64,000 nucleotides of DNA from Emticicia sp051209875 (lineage in GTDB: Bacteria; Bacteroidota; Bacteroidia; Cytophagales; Spirosomataceae): the NCBI RefSeq assembly GCF_051209875.1, contig NZ_JBNTQY010000001.1:4526001-4590000 (forward strand), read 5' to 3'. The notes beneath the pieces are model-generated. The model did no database searches. It saw nothing but the letters and a program-made list of their open reading frames with translations, and was not told the DNA's origin. A program made the position numbers and the translations under genes. Below are positions 8,460-17,497 of this stretch, one piece after another (position 1 is the first letter of the stretch; each line of letters begins with the position of its first letter).

Positions 8460-9038
8460 ATGAAAACTACAATTCAAAAACTCTCGATTATGGTTATTTC
8501 CATTATTGTTTTAGGGCTAACTAATTCCATAGCTCAAGATACAAAAACCGATAACCATACGATTATCATTAACATTCCCGAAGTAGCTCTGTTAGACCTT
8601 GAATTATCGACAAGCAAAAACATTTCTATGAATTTTACAGCTCCTGTCGAAGCTGGAAACTCGCTTGTACCACCCGCTAATAATACAAGCCTTTGGTTGA
8701 ACTACTCTTCGATTGTAACGGCTTCGGGTGCTGATGCTTCACGATCGGTCAGTGTAAAAGCGAATGCTACTATTCCTGGGGTTGATATTAAACTCACAGC
8801 AGCGGCTGATGCAGGAGCTGGAGCTGGAACAAAAGGTACACCTGTGGCAAGCGGACTCACACTTACTACATCTGACCAAGCAATCATTACAAGTGTAGGC
8901 AGTTGTTGGACCGACACAGGCATAAGTAAAGGACATCAGCTTACTTACGCAGTTGGTCCTACTTCAGCAGCTACGTATAGTAATATCGTTAGCGGATCAA
9001 ACACGATTACTGTTACCTACACTTTGTCGGACAATTAA
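8460..9038 (+). CDS. Small secreted subunit-like protein B (tandem paralog 2)
   Basis: A 192-residue paralog of the preceding protein, with signal peptide MKTTIQKLSIMVISIIVLGLTNSIAQ. The same landmarks occur in the same order: IINIPEVALLDLE, LNYSSIVTASGADAS, GVDIKLTAAADAGAGAGTKGTPVAS, CWTDTGISKGHQLTYAVG and terminal TVTYTLSDN. A single Cys in GSCWTDTG is conserved in both paralogs. A perfect 12-bp hairpin follows 10 bases after the stop. An abundant structural subunit is the best guess; no family name is claimed. Confidence 0.7.
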   Translation: MKTTIQKLSIMVISIIVLGLTNSIAQDTKTDNHTIIINIPEVALLDLELSTSKNISMNFTAPVEAGNSLVPPANNTSLWLNYSSIVTASGADASRSVSVKANATIPGVDIKLTAAADAGAGAGTKGTPVASGLTLTTSDQAIITSVGSCWTDTGISKGHQLTYAVGPTSAATYSNIVSGSNTITVTYTLSDN

Positions 9039-9048
9039 TTCCATATTA

Positions 9049-9076
9049 GGTGAGTTGTATCACCATACAACTCACC
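9049..9076 (+). promoter_or_regulatory. Intercistronic stem-loop after subunit B
   Basis: GGTGAGTTGTAT (9049-9060), loop CACC, ATACAACTCACC (9065-9076): 12 perfect base pairs, then CAATTTTAAC. The weak T-run suggests partial termination or 3'-end protection of the subunit mRNA rather than full termination. Confidence 0.65.
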
Positions 9077-9114
9077 CAATTTTAACAATCACACAGTTTT
9101 ATTCAACTATTTTT

Positions 9115-9897
9115 ATGAAAACAATCTCATTCATTTTTCTTTGTCTATTGTTAAATGTGAAATCTTTTGCAGGAATTGTTATCCTGAATGGTCTCACACA
9201 TCAACATGATGTTACCCAAGGAAATACAATCATTGGCAAAATCAAAGTTCAAAACAATGGCAAAAAGGAAGCAAGAATCATGATTTATCATCAAGATTTG
9301 AAGGTTTCATGCAACAGTCAAATTGAATATGATACTATTAACAGTCATACTCGATCGTTGGGTCATTGGATAAAATCAAATGTAGAAGAAAAGCTCCTAC
9401 AAAGTGATGAAATCTATGATATTACTTATAGCGTTAGCATTCCTCAAAACCTAAAACAGTTGGGTTCATATTGGTCAGTTATTATGATTGAAGGAGCTGA
9501 CCCAATTAAAGAAGATGAAGAGAAAGGCGTTAAAATTGATTCAAAAGTAAGGTATGCCATTCAGGTGATGGTAAATGTTGGTACAGTAGAGAGTTCTAAA
9601 ATTAATTTTGAAAACATTGATTTGACCACAAAAGACAATTCAGTACAAGTCTTGAATGTAAAGTTAAAAAACGAAGGCATTTATATTTCAAAAGCAAAGT
9701 TAAGTCTTGAAGTATATGATGATTCGGGTAAAAACTTAAGCACATTTGAATCATCTCTACGAAAAATCTATCCAAATAAGTGTAATACTTTTGAAATTAT
9801 CATAAATGGTTTACCCAAAGGTAAATACAATGGTGTGTTGATTGCCGATAATGGCAAAGATCTCTATGGAGCAAATATCACTTTAATTACAAATTAG
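9115..9897 (+). CDS. Periplasmic chaperone-like / Ig-like (DUF916-like) protein
   Basis: A 260-residue exported protein starting at the ATG of MKTISFIFLCLLLNVKSFAG (signal peptide); the frame is open further upstream, but this start is supported by the signal and the leader repeat. The body looks like two Ig-like domains. The first (about 20-150) has TQGNTIIGKIKVQNNGKKEARIMIY, DEIYDITYSVSIP and GSYWSVIMIE, a layout like DUF916/WxL-interacting proteins and reminiscent of fimbrial chaperones. The second (about 155-260) has VLNVKLKNEGIYISKAKLSLEVYDDSG. It lies 2 bases upstream of the barrel gene. Chaperone function is inferred from position and fold; similarity to PapD is not demonstrated. Confidence 0.6.
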   Translation: MKTISFIFLCLLLNVKSFAGIVILNGLTHQHDVTQGNTIIGKIKVQNNGKKEARIMIYHQDLKVSCNSQIEYDTINSHTRSLGHWIKSNVEEKLLQSDEIYDITYSVSIPQNLKQLGSYWSVIMIEGADPIKEDEEKGVKIDSKVRYAIQVMVNVGTVESSKINFENIDLTTKDNSVQVLNVKLKNEGIYISKAKLSLEVYDDSGKNLSTFESSLRKIYPNKCNTFEIIINGLPKGKYNGVLIADNGKDLYGANITLITN

Positions 9898-9899
9898 TT

Positions 9900-12611
9900 A
9901 TGAACATGATTAAGGTCATCCTACTGCTAATCAATACATTGACACTAAGCCATGTTTTCTCTCAAAAAGAATTGAGTATCAATGTTTTAAATCCGCCGAA
10001 GAAAGTTTCTCCAGGAGGGCATTTTACTCTATTTTTTGAAATTATTGGCTTAGAAACAAATCAATCTATTGCTGAAGAATCGTTGGTTTTGCCTAAAAAT
10101 TGGCAATTAATTCTTTCCAAAAAGTTGGACAAAGATCTCGCAAATCCAAAGTATATTTATACAGTTGCTACCTCATCAACATCGAATGCAGGAGCATATC
10201 CATTAATATTATCTTTGGCCAATAGTGATGGTAAAGAAGCTTCAAAAAAACTCACTATTGAAGTGAGTAATTTTCGAAAAATCGAAATCATTCCATTGTC
10301 GTCATACGAATACGTAAAAGAAGGTGATAGCTTACATTTAGATTATTTAATTCAAAATTTAGGAAATAGTAGTGAAAAAGTAAGTATAAAAACTTCCAGT
10401 GGCAAAATCGAATTAAAAAATGACTCGCTAACCATAGCACCAAACAAAAGTATGCAAGTGCGAGTGAACAAGCTTGTACCCAAAAGTCAAAGCAATTTTT
10501 GGTTGATGTCAAACGACTTATTTGTTACCTTGCATGATTCACTTACCCCCATTATTCATTTTAATTCAGTACCTGTTTACTCAAATCAAAATAAAAAAAG
10601 TGACCCTTATTTACGTTTTCCAATAGAAACAGGGGTTTGGTATAGCTATTTTGTTACTGATAAAGGCGTTCGAAGTTCTTATCAGTATGACGCTCGTGGA
10701 CATGGATTTTTAGATTTTAAACAAACACATTATCTTGATTTCATCGTACACGGCCCTAACCAAATACATTTACCTGTTTTGGGTAATTATGACCAATATT
10801 TTCTGAGTTATTCCTATAAAAAACAAATAAATCTTTCTTTAGGAGACTATTTGCTTTCTTTCAACAATTTAATGGAGTTTGGTCGATTTGGCAGAGGTTT
10901 TCGGTTTGATCAAAATTTCAAACGGATGGGATTTAGTACATTTTATACAAGTCCAAGGTTTTATCCCTTTCAAAAAGATACTTATGGCTTGAGTTTTTAT
11001 GTAAAACCAAAACAAAATCTCAAATATTCACTTGATTTTTTATCAAAGCAGACACAGTATAATCAACAATGGTTTATCGCTAATTTTATTGGTGTAACAG
11101 CCAATTATCGCACCAATTCTTTTTTTCTAAACAGTGAAGCTGCTATGAGTTCTGCTCAAAACAAACTTGATTTTGGCTTTTTTAATAGGGTTTACTACCA
11201 TTACAAAAAAATTCATCTCAATAGCGATATTGTTTATGCTGGAAAAAACTTTTATGGATTTTATCATAACAGTTGGCAAGCAATCAATGCCATTAATTAT
11301 AATATTTCCAAGAAAATCAGTATTGGTTTACAAAGTAATTTTACAAGAGTAAATCCAAGTTTTGACTTCTATGCTTTCAATTCATCGCCTTACTTTTCTA
11401 ACAATAGTATTCTCTTGAATTATGATATAAAACCAAGCAATAGACTTATTTTAAGCTATAATTTGGAAGAAAAAGAAGACAAAAAAGAAATAAAACAATT
11501 TCATTTCCGTGAAAATTATGGAAGGCTGGCCTATTTAGTAAATAAACAAAAATTTAATTTATGGTTTGAAAATAGGCTGGGTTATACCCAAAATTACTTA
11601 TCAGCTTCCGATGATGTAAAAAATACGCAAAGCATTCAGACGATTATTCAGCCATTAGTACGAGTCTTTCCATGCCTGTGGTTAGGAACATTTTTTGAAT
11701 ATCAACAAACGTCCAAATTTTCAACTATCAATCAGTTAACCAATTACTATTATTATGGCGGTACAAGTCGAATTACAGTGGGCAGTACATTTAATCTGTC
11801 ATTTTCATATAGAAACAATTATGCTCCTGATGAACTTATTCAGAAAAGAAGCTTTGTAGATTTAACCGCTGAACTCAACACAAAACACCATAAATTAAGC
11901 CTTATGGGTGGACGTACATTTATACCAAATTACAATCAAACCAATGAGAATACTTTGTTTTTTATGTTAAAATATTCGCTAAAATTAAATGTACCGATTG
12001 CAAAAAACAACCAATTAGGTTCAATAAAAGGGCATATTTCAAGCATAAATAAGCTAAAAAAAGAAGGAATATTAGTTAGCATAGGTTCGCAAAAATTTAT
12101 GACTGATGCTAATGGCAATTTTTATTTTAATGATTTAGTACCCGATAAATATTATATTACTTTAGAAAAATCAACGATTGAAACCGGAGTTATTAGTGAA
12201 ACTAAAACGCCAATAGAAGTGCAAGTAAATCCAAAAACTATCCATGATGTTTCAATACCATTAGTCCGTTCAGGAGGAGTTGTTGGAAAGATTCATTTCA
12301 AAACAAATGATGAAGCAACCCAAGAAAACAAGAAAGCCCTTGTTGTTTTGATTAAATTATTTAATGAACAAGATACATTTATGACCAAAGTTAATGACAA
12401 AGGTGAATTTTCGTTCAGAGAAATAAAACCTGGGCAATGGAATATTGAAGCCATTATTCATGGCAACAAAGACAGTTTTGTCATTGAAAATCTTTCTCAA
12501 AATATCATTATTGAGTCAGAAAAGCTTAAAACGTTATCATTTTCGGTAGTATCGAAAGAGCGAAAAATATATTTCTCAAACCAAAACTTTTTATTGAATT
12601 CAAAAAAATGA
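9900..12611 (+). CDS. Usher-like outer-membrane beta-barrel protein
   Basis: A 903-residue exported protein (signal MNMIKVILLLINTLTLSHVFSQ). Residues about 25-230 hold two Ig/NEW3-like segments (NPPKKVSPGGHFTLFFEIIG; EGDSLHLDYLIQNLGNSSEKV). Residues about 240-690 are rich in alternating aromatic/polar strands (SLGDYLLSFNNLMEFGRFGRGF, HYLDFIVHGPNQIHLPVLG), as in a large outer-membrane barrel. Two carboxypeptidase-regulatory/CnaB-like domains follow (about 695-780, GSIKGHISSINKLKKEGILV with ANGNFYFNDLVPDKYYITLE; and 785-880, DKGEFSFREIKPGQWNIEA). A large barrel followed by small beta domains, next to a chaperone-like gene and subunit genes, mimics ushers such as CooC/TcfC. Its stop overlaps the next start by 4 bases. 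Confidence 0.6.
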   Translation: MNMIKVILLLINTLTLSHVFSQKELSINVLNPPKKVSPGGHFTLFFEIIGLETNQSIAEESLVLPKNWQLILSKKLDKDLANPKYIYTVATSSTSNAGAYPLILSLANSDGKEASKKLTIEVSNFRKIEIIPLSSYEYVKEGDSLHLDYLIQNLGNSSEKVSIKTSSGKIELKNDSLTIAPNKSMQVRVNKLVPKSQSNFWLMSNDLFVTLHDSLTPIIHFNSVPVYSNQNKKSDPYLRFPIETGVWYSYFVTDKGVRSSYQYDARGHGFLDFKQTHYLDFIVHGPNQIHLPVLGNYDQYFLSYSYKKQINLSLGDYLLSFNNLMEFGRFGRGFRFDQNFKRMGFSTFYTSPRFYPFQKDTYGLSFYVKPKQNLKYSLDFLSKQTQYNQQWFIANFIGVTANYRTNSFFLNSEAAMSSAQNKLDFGFFNRVYYHYKKIHLNSDIVYAGKNFYGFYHNSWQAINAINYNISKKISIGLQSNFTRVNPSFDFYAFNSSPYFSNNSILLNYDIKPSNRLILSYNLEEKEDKKEIKQFHFRENYGRLAYLVNKQKFNLWFENRLGYTQNYLSASDDVKNTQSIQTIIQPLVRVFPCLWLGTFFEYQQTSKFSTINQLTNYYYYGGTSRITVGSTFNLSFSYRNNYAPDELIQKRSFVDLTAELNTKHHKLSLMGGRTFIPNYNQTNENTLFFMLKYSLKLNVPIAKNNQLGSIKGHISSINKLKKEGILVSIGSQKFMTDANGNFYFNDLVPDKYYITLEKSTIETGVISETKTPIEVQVNPKTIHDVSIPLVRSGGVVGKIHFKTNDEATQENKKALVVLIKLFNEQDTFMTKVNDKGEFSFREIKPGQWNIEAIIHGNKDSFVIENLSQNIIIESEKLKTLSFSVVSKERKIYFSNQNFLLNSKK

Positions 12612-13132
12612 ATAGCTATTTATTTATCTTCCTATGGATTCTTGCTCATTTGAGCCAAGCCCAAACAAGTGGCACAGTCAACGTAAGTTTGAGTTTGCCA
12701 TCGGTAGCTCTTCTTGATATCGAACCAGCTGGAATAATTAATCTCAATTTTACAGCTCCCACAGAAGCAGGATCAGTTTTAGGTAGCATTGCCACCAATA
12801 ACACAAAATGGATTAACATTAGCTCGGCAGTTAGTAGTGGACTCACTCGTAATGTTACAGTCCAAATTTCAGGTACTCAGCCAAATGGTGTGCGATTAAA
12901 ACTCCAAACAGCCAATGCAAGTACAGGGGCTGGCACAAGAGGCACGGCAAGCAGCCCGATTTTTTTGACATCATCGCCACAGACTATTGTCAGTGGCATT
13001 GGTGGATCTTATACAAATACTGGTTCGGGCAATGGATATAACCTTACATATTCATTAGATATCCAAACGTATAGTCTTTTGAGGAGTGGTTCTTATACTT
13101 TTTCAGTATTATTCACTTTGGTTGATAATTGA
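12608..13132 (+). CDS. Secreted subunit-like protein C
   Basis: A 174-residue protein with signal peptide MNSYLFIFLWILAHLSQAQ. It starts at an ATGA overlap with the barrel gene. It is a divergent member of the A/B family: VNVSLSLPSVALLDIEP, LNFTAPTEAGS, ASTGAGTRGTASSPIFLTSSPQTIVSGIGG, TGSGNGYNLTYSL and terminal FSVLFTLVDN. The shared skeleton across three genes supports a homologous family. The lower similarity and tight coupling to the usher-like gene suggest a minor subunit, perhaps an adaptor. This is inference. Confidence 0.65.
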   Translation: MNSYLFIFLWILAHLSQAQTSGTVNVSLSLPSVALLDIEPAGIINLNFTAPTEAGSVLGSIATNNTKWINISSAVSSGLTRNVTVQISGTQPNGVRLKLQTANASTGAGTRGTASSPIFLTSSPQTIVSGIGGSYTNTGSGNGYNLTYSLDIQTYSLLRSGSYTFSVLFTLVDN

Positions 13133-13168
13133 TAATTATCCATTCACTACTATAAAATTATTAAAGAA

Positions 13169-13699
13169 ATGATACGGCAAATAATATTATTGATTTTGGG
13201 TCTCGTACTTAGCCTAAATTGTCATGCTCAAATCATGACAATAATAAATAGTACTTGGACCCCAACACCCAATGCTATTACCGAGGCTGGTAATAATTAT
13301 ACATCTTCCACTATCACAAATGCAAGTTATATAACATACATTTATATTACTATGCCAGGTATATATTCAGGCTCTGATGCTACAGCCAATCATTATACAG
13401 TTCAAATCAAAAGAACTGACAGTGGGCTTAATTGGGATACAGTAGGTTTAACGATTTCGGCAACACGTACTGGAAATGGTACAGGCGGCGGTTCAAGTAT
13501 TTTGGGAACAAGTATGATTACTGGAGGGACTTCTCCTCTACCAATTACTATTAGTAACCAATATTTCTTTGACGGTAATAATTATGGAACTACCCCCCGT
13601 ATAAATATACCCATTCAATATGAAATCGGTGGCATTTCAGTTTTACTACCTGTCAATATCTATTCTACAACAATAACCTATACACTCATTGATAATTAG
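13169..13699 (+). CDS. Secreted subunit-like protein D
   Basis: A 176-residue protein with signal peptide MIRQIILLILGLVLSLNCHAQ, 36 bases after subunit C. The mature part is Thr/Ser/Asn/Gly-rich with short beta strands and ends in TTITYTLIDN, the same closing strand as A, B and C. The N-terminal VALLD and GAGT blocks are absent, though ITEAGNNYTSS may echo TEAG. It is the last gene of the run and may be a tip or terminal subunit. No database family is recognised. Confidence 0.6.
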   Translation: MIRQIILLILGLVLSLNCHAQIMTIINSTWTPTPNAITEAGNNYTSSTITNASYITYIYITMPGIYSGSDATANHYTVQIKRTDSGLNWDTVGLTISATRTGNGTGGGSSILGTSMITGGTSPLPITISNQYFFDGNNYGTTPRINIPIQYEIGGISVLLPVNIYSTTITYTLIDN

Positions 13700-14031
13700 C
13701 TATCATTTGACAATGTTCAAATATTTACCGCATAAATTTTTAATGACTTAAAGCTAAGAATAAAACTCGCTATAAATACATATACATGTCTCCTATTTTC
13801 CATTTACTATTCAACACATTGATTATCAACAAAGTACAAACTTTTTTCTTTTTATTTTCATTTTTTTAAAACAAAAAAAAGATTTAGCACGGTTGTTGTT
13901 TTAGACTCAACAAATTCGATTGAATTCAAAACAAAGATACTTCATTGTACTTTGTATTTATCATAATGGTCTGTGCATCAATTCTTTTGGTGCCAGCATA
14001 CGACTATCTTTTTATATTATTTACATTTATC
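13700..14031 (+). other. Intergenic region
   Basis: An AT-rich gap of 332 bases between subunit D and the Ig-repeat gene. It includes a run of A/T tracts at about 13845-13880. GTACTTTG near 13950 is one base short of the TAnnTTTG promoter box. No gene, RNA or strong hairpin is seen. Confidence 0.4.
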
Positions 14032-15000
14032 ATGGCGATCAAAAAAACCATTTTCCTATGTCTGATAACTTTTACGATTGTTTTGCATGAAACATCTCTA
14101 TACGCACAAAATATAAGTTTATTATTTAAAAAAATAGATAAGCCTGATGAGTTATTAGCAATGAATAACACCGAAATTGAAGCTGATACATCTGAATTAG
14201 CATTTTTCTCATTTGAAGAAGGAAGAGCAGTACCTTATCACCGTAAATTTGTCAATACTGAAGATTCAAAAACCTCAACTGTTTATGTTTGTGAAAATAA
14301 TAGCGTAGTCCTTTCAACTCCTGATTTTGGGCAAGATGCGATTTATTCTTGGAAGGGGCCTTCGGGATTTTCATCTATTTCTCAACAAATCAGGCTTGAC
14401 AAAGTAACACCTTTTCAAGCAGGTTTTTATAATTTTACTATCAGAAAAAATGGTTCAACCACCATCGGCAAAATAAAGTTGATGGTTAAGGAAAAACCAA
14501 AAGCAATCGCTATTGGCGGCAAATTTTGTTTGGGCGAACCTATCAAATTGACTTCGGCCGAGGCTGGTATAGGGGTAGTTTATCGTTGGACACTCCCACC
14601 TACTGACTTTGTTGCCTATACACCAGAAATTTCGGTTGAAAACTTAGCGATTGGTCATTATACCTATTATTTGAGTGTTTCTAAAAATGGATGTAAATCA
14701 GTAGATACAGCAAAGGTTGAAATAAGGCAAGTGCCAGTGGCAATTGCTAATAACGCTTCTATTAAGGTTGGGCAAACGGCCAAATTAGAAGCTCATGATG
14801 CGGGAAGCGATGCTGAATACATTTGGAAAGGCCCGTTTATTGATACGATTAAAGAGAAAATAGCAAACCTAAGTGGTTTAACAGTTGGTAAATATATTTA
14901 TGTGCTCCGAGTTTTAAAAAATGGTTGTGCATCAACAAATGTTTCAACTGTCGAAGTACAAAAAGATAATGATAGTGCCAACGCATCTATAAAGAATTGA
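14032..15000 (+). CDS. Secreted protein with three Ig/PKD-like repeats
   Basis: A 322-residue protein. The ATG at 14032 (MAIKKTIFLCLITFTIVLHETSLYAQ, a signal peptide) is preferred over an upstream in-frame ATG at 13945. Three beta-sandwich repeats follow at about residues 80-170, 170-250 and 250-315. Each has a W(K/T) core (YSWKGPSGF, YRWTLPPTDF, YIWKGPFID) and a later (G)x(Y)xYxLxVxKNGC-type strand; the second and third end in KNGCKS and KNGCAS. Similar repeats occur in Bacteroidota adhesins and gliding-associated proteins, but no T9SS C-terminal domain is present. It may belong to the preceding cluster, though a 332-base gap separates them. Confidence 0.65.
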   Translation: MAIKKTIFLCLITFTIVLHETSLYAQNISLLFKKIDKPDELLAMNNTEIEADTSELAFFSFEEGRAVPYHRKFVNTEDSKTSTVYVCENNSVVLSTPDFGQDAIYSWKGPSGFSSISQQIRLDKVTPFQAGFYNFTIRKNGSTTIGKIKLMVKEKPKAIAIGGKFCLGEPIKLTSAEAGIGVVYRWTLPPTDFVAYTPEISVENLAIGHYTYYLSVSKNGCKSVDTAKVEIRQVPVAIANNASIKVGQTAKLEAHDAGSDAEYIWKGPFIDTIKEKIANLSGLTVGKYIYVLRVLKNGCASTNVSTVEVQKDNDSANASIKN

Positions 15001-15027
15001 TAGTGATACCTTTTATGAAAACAGTGC

Positions 15028-15056
15028 AAAAAACCAGTCTAAGGACTGGTTTTTTT
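15028..15056. terminator. Bidirectional terminator
   Basis: CCAGTC (15034-15039), loop TAAG, GACTGG (15044-15049), flanked by six A on the left and seven T on the right. It lies between convergent genes and could serve both. Confidence 0.85.
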
Positions 15057-15063
15057 GTTTATA

Positions 15064-15756
15064 TCATTTATCTTTTAGTAATAATTCTCCTTTGATTAAC
15101 CAAGATGTAGCAAATGCCCAAAGTGCAATTGTTTCGAGCCAAAAAACTGGAGTATATTTGGCAAGGTCTGGGTATTTTTTTTCAAGAACAAAAAAATAGA
15201 TTGCTATCAAAATAATGCAAACTAGCATTATATAGCCACAAATTCTGTATATCCTATTTCTCTGCTTTTTCTGTTCGGTCTGTGTCTTTTTGTTTTTTGT
15301 TTCTGTGAAAAGTACAAGCGAAAAATATGTTAGCACTAAAAAAAATAAGGTAGCAAACACAAAATGCAATTTACTAATAAAAGGATTTGTAATGACAGAT
15401 GGTATATTACATAAAAAACTATCACAAGGCGGTAAAGGCATATCTGGAGCGGTTGGAAAAAAAGCAACTCCTATTGCAAAAAAACTGGCAAAAGTGCCAG
15501 CTATATTGTCACGTTTATCATTTGCATATCCTTTATACGAAAAAAGAAACAAAGCAATTGCACAAAGAGTACCAACAAAAACATCTCGCATCAAGGTATG
15601 ATAATAGCTACTTATAGAACTCTGTATTTCTTGACAATTTCCTATCAATACTGAACCTAAAACTAAAATAATTGGTAGAGCAAATCCCAAAAAACCAACT
15701 GCTCTCCTCAGATATAAATAAGAAATTAGATGAGGGGTATTTGCATTATTATCCAT
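15064..15756 (-). CDS. Polytopic membrane protein, DUF998-like
   Basis: A 230-residue inner-membrane protein with about six hydrophobic segments. The segment SSISSYYHTLMRDVFVGTLCAIALFLFSYKGY resembles the conserved region of DUF998-type membrane proteins (an SxYYH motif followed by R-D and a TM helix). The DNIAGTFASFFAIGVAFFPT segment also fits. Function is unknown. It is monocistronic and shares the terminator at 15028-15056 with the convergent gene. Family placement is moderate. Confidence 0.6.
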   Translation of the reverse strand: MDNNANTPHLISYLYLRRAVGFLGFALPIILVLGSVLIGNCQEIQSSISSYYHTLMRDVFVGTLCAIALFLFSYKGYANDKRDNIAGTFASFFAIGVAFFPTAPDMPLPPCDSFLCNIPSVITNPFISKLHFVFATLFFLVLTYFSLVLFTETKNKKTQTEQKKQRNRIYRICGYIMLVCIILIAIYFFVLEKKYPDLAKYTPVFWLETIALWAFATSWLIKGELLLKDK

Positions 15757-15880
15757 GAGTTTAATAGGTTTTATGGTTGTTAAGTATAAGTTTTGATTAA
15801 ATTTATAAGAAATAATATATTTGTCAAAACCATTATTATTATTTGGTATTGGAATCAGATAATGTTTGTTTTATTCAACA

Positions 15881-15921
15881 AAAAAAGTGGTATTCACTTC
15901 TAAAAAAGTCAATACCACTTT
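15881..15921 (-). terminator. Terminator of the haloperoxidase-like gene
   Basis: AAAGTGGTATT (15884-15894) pairs with AATACCACTTT (15911-15921). On the minus strand it is followed by six T. It lies about 20 bases past the gene's stop. Confidence 0.75.
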
Positions 15922-15941
15922 CAATGAAAGATACAGTAATT

Positions 15942-17318
15942 CTATTTTTTCCACTTCAACGCATTCACGTTCTGCCCAATTTTACGACCTTCTGCAAGCC
16001 CAACATCATTATCACTACGGCTATGTATACCACCCAAAAATCTTGAATAAGCTGCCTCTTCGGCAGCCTCCCAAAATGAATTATATGACCGATTTTTAAA
16101 TTCTATTAGCGTTAGCGGGTCTCTTTCTCGGCCTTCATGAGAATTATCAATAAATTTAAAATCTGTTCCATAAAGTGCCGTCAAAACTGTTGCAGCAGCT
16201 CCCGATTGGACAGAGTGTCCAGAATAAAATGCAGGAAATGGTGGTTCAGGCCAAAACTGAATGAAACTGGCATCAATATATCGTCGAATGAAGGTTGAAG
16301 GTCGCTCAACAACAAAAGTATATTTTGTTTTCCAGCAATTAATAAAAGCATCAGCAATACTCATCCCTACTGCAGCATACGTTTGGGCAGCTTTTATCAA
16401 ATTAGGTTTGGCAGTTTTTACAGCAACATTTGCCAAACTATAGGCATGACCTGGAGGTGTAAACGTACGACTTGGGTCGTCGCCCCACCATAGAGCTGTT
16501 TCTTTTTCTTCCTGTGTTAATATCTTATTTTTAGCGTAAACTTCCAAAAACTGTGCATAATATTGTGACCGTGGATCGGTACTATAAGGAATCGGCTTGG
16601 GAATCGGTAATGCAGCATCACTTGCCACAAAAGTACGATTTTTACCCCAATAGGGATGCAAAGGTAATTGACTTGCCGATTGGCTAAAAGTAGGCGGAGA
16701 CCATGTGCCAGCAGCTACTGGTAGCTTATAATCGGTCGTAAAGTTATTTTTATATCCTTGATAGCCTAAATCTGTTTTCGACCATTCAAAAATCGCTTTT
16801 GCCACATCTTGACCATAAGCAACCGAACGAGTAACTACCTCAGCATCTTCTGTTTTTGAAATCTCGGTCAAAACAACTTTTTCTAAAGAATCAATACTTG
16901 CTTTGTTTACACTTGAAGTTTGTTCATAAATGTTTTTAAGCATATAGGCTTCTCCTGCATTTAGACTTAGTACATAATTATATTTCAGACCAACTGTAGG
17001 TTTTGGCAAAGTCTTTAAATCACTTAATTGCCCAGCCAGGGACTGATATTCAGGGTAACCATTCACAACGGTTTCATACATAGTCAGTCCTAAATAACCA
17101 AAACTTCGAGAAGCGTAGGTGGGCGAATTGCCTGGTGTTTTTTCTGCAATTTTTAAGGTCATTGCAACCCATCGAACTGGCACATCAGCAGTAATTTCAA
17201 CTACCGGTATTGGTTCTTCAGTTTTCTTATTACAGCTATTTATCATAACAATACCCATTGTTAAAAGACATATAATAAGTAAAGATTTGTGAATGTTTTT
17301 TTTGAAAAGCACTTTCAT
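15942..17318 (-). CDS. Vanadium-dependent haloperoxidase-like PAP2 lipoprotein
   Basis: A 458-residue lipoprotein; the lipobox ends at Cys29 (MGIVMINSC). The C-terminal third has the PAP2/vanadate-binding triad in order: the KTKYTFVVERPSTF segment (K and RP), PAFYSGHSVQSGAA (SGH), and GGIHSRSDNDVG (HxRxDxxxG). This is the pattern of the vanadium chloroperoxidase/acid phosphatase superfamily. The enzyme would act on the outside of the inner membrane or at the outer membrane, oxidising halide with peroxide or hydrolysing phosphate esters. The two activities cannot be separated from sequence. It is monocistronic with its own terminator. Confidence 0.82.
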   Translation of the reverse strand: MKVLFKKNIHKSLLIICLLTMGIVMINSCNKKTEEPIPVVEITADVPVRWVAMTLKIAEKTPGNSPTYASRSFGYLGLTMYETVVNGYPEYQSLAGQLSDLKTLPKPTVGLKYNYVLSLNAGEAYMLKNIYEQTSSVNKASIDSLEKVVLTEISKTEDAEVVTRSVAYGQDVAKAIFEWSKTDLGYQGYKNNFTTDYKLPVAAGTWSPPTFSQSASQLPLHPYWGKNRTFVASDAALPIPKPIPYSTDPRSQYYAQFLEVYAKNKILTQEEKETALWWGDDPSRTFTPPGHAYSLANVAVKTAKPNLIKAAQTYAAVGMSIADAFINCWKTKYTFVVERPSTFIRRYIDASFIQFWPEPPFPAFYSGHSVQSGAAATVLTALYGTDFKFIDNSHEGRERDPLTLIEFKNRSYNSFWEAAEEAAYSRFLGGIHSRSDNDVGLAEGRKIGQNVNALKWKK

Positions 17319-17497
17319 TGGTCAGTATTTTTAGTTTCTACGAAATCCAGCAATTTGTCTTTATTAGACTGCTTTATAGTATCGAAAGTAACTTATAAAA
17401 GGTTTCTAAAAAGAGCCTGAATGGGAATAACTTTCGACAAATTTACAGTTTTTTGGAAAAAGCACAAATTAAATCCTATATTATGGAAAAATGACAC

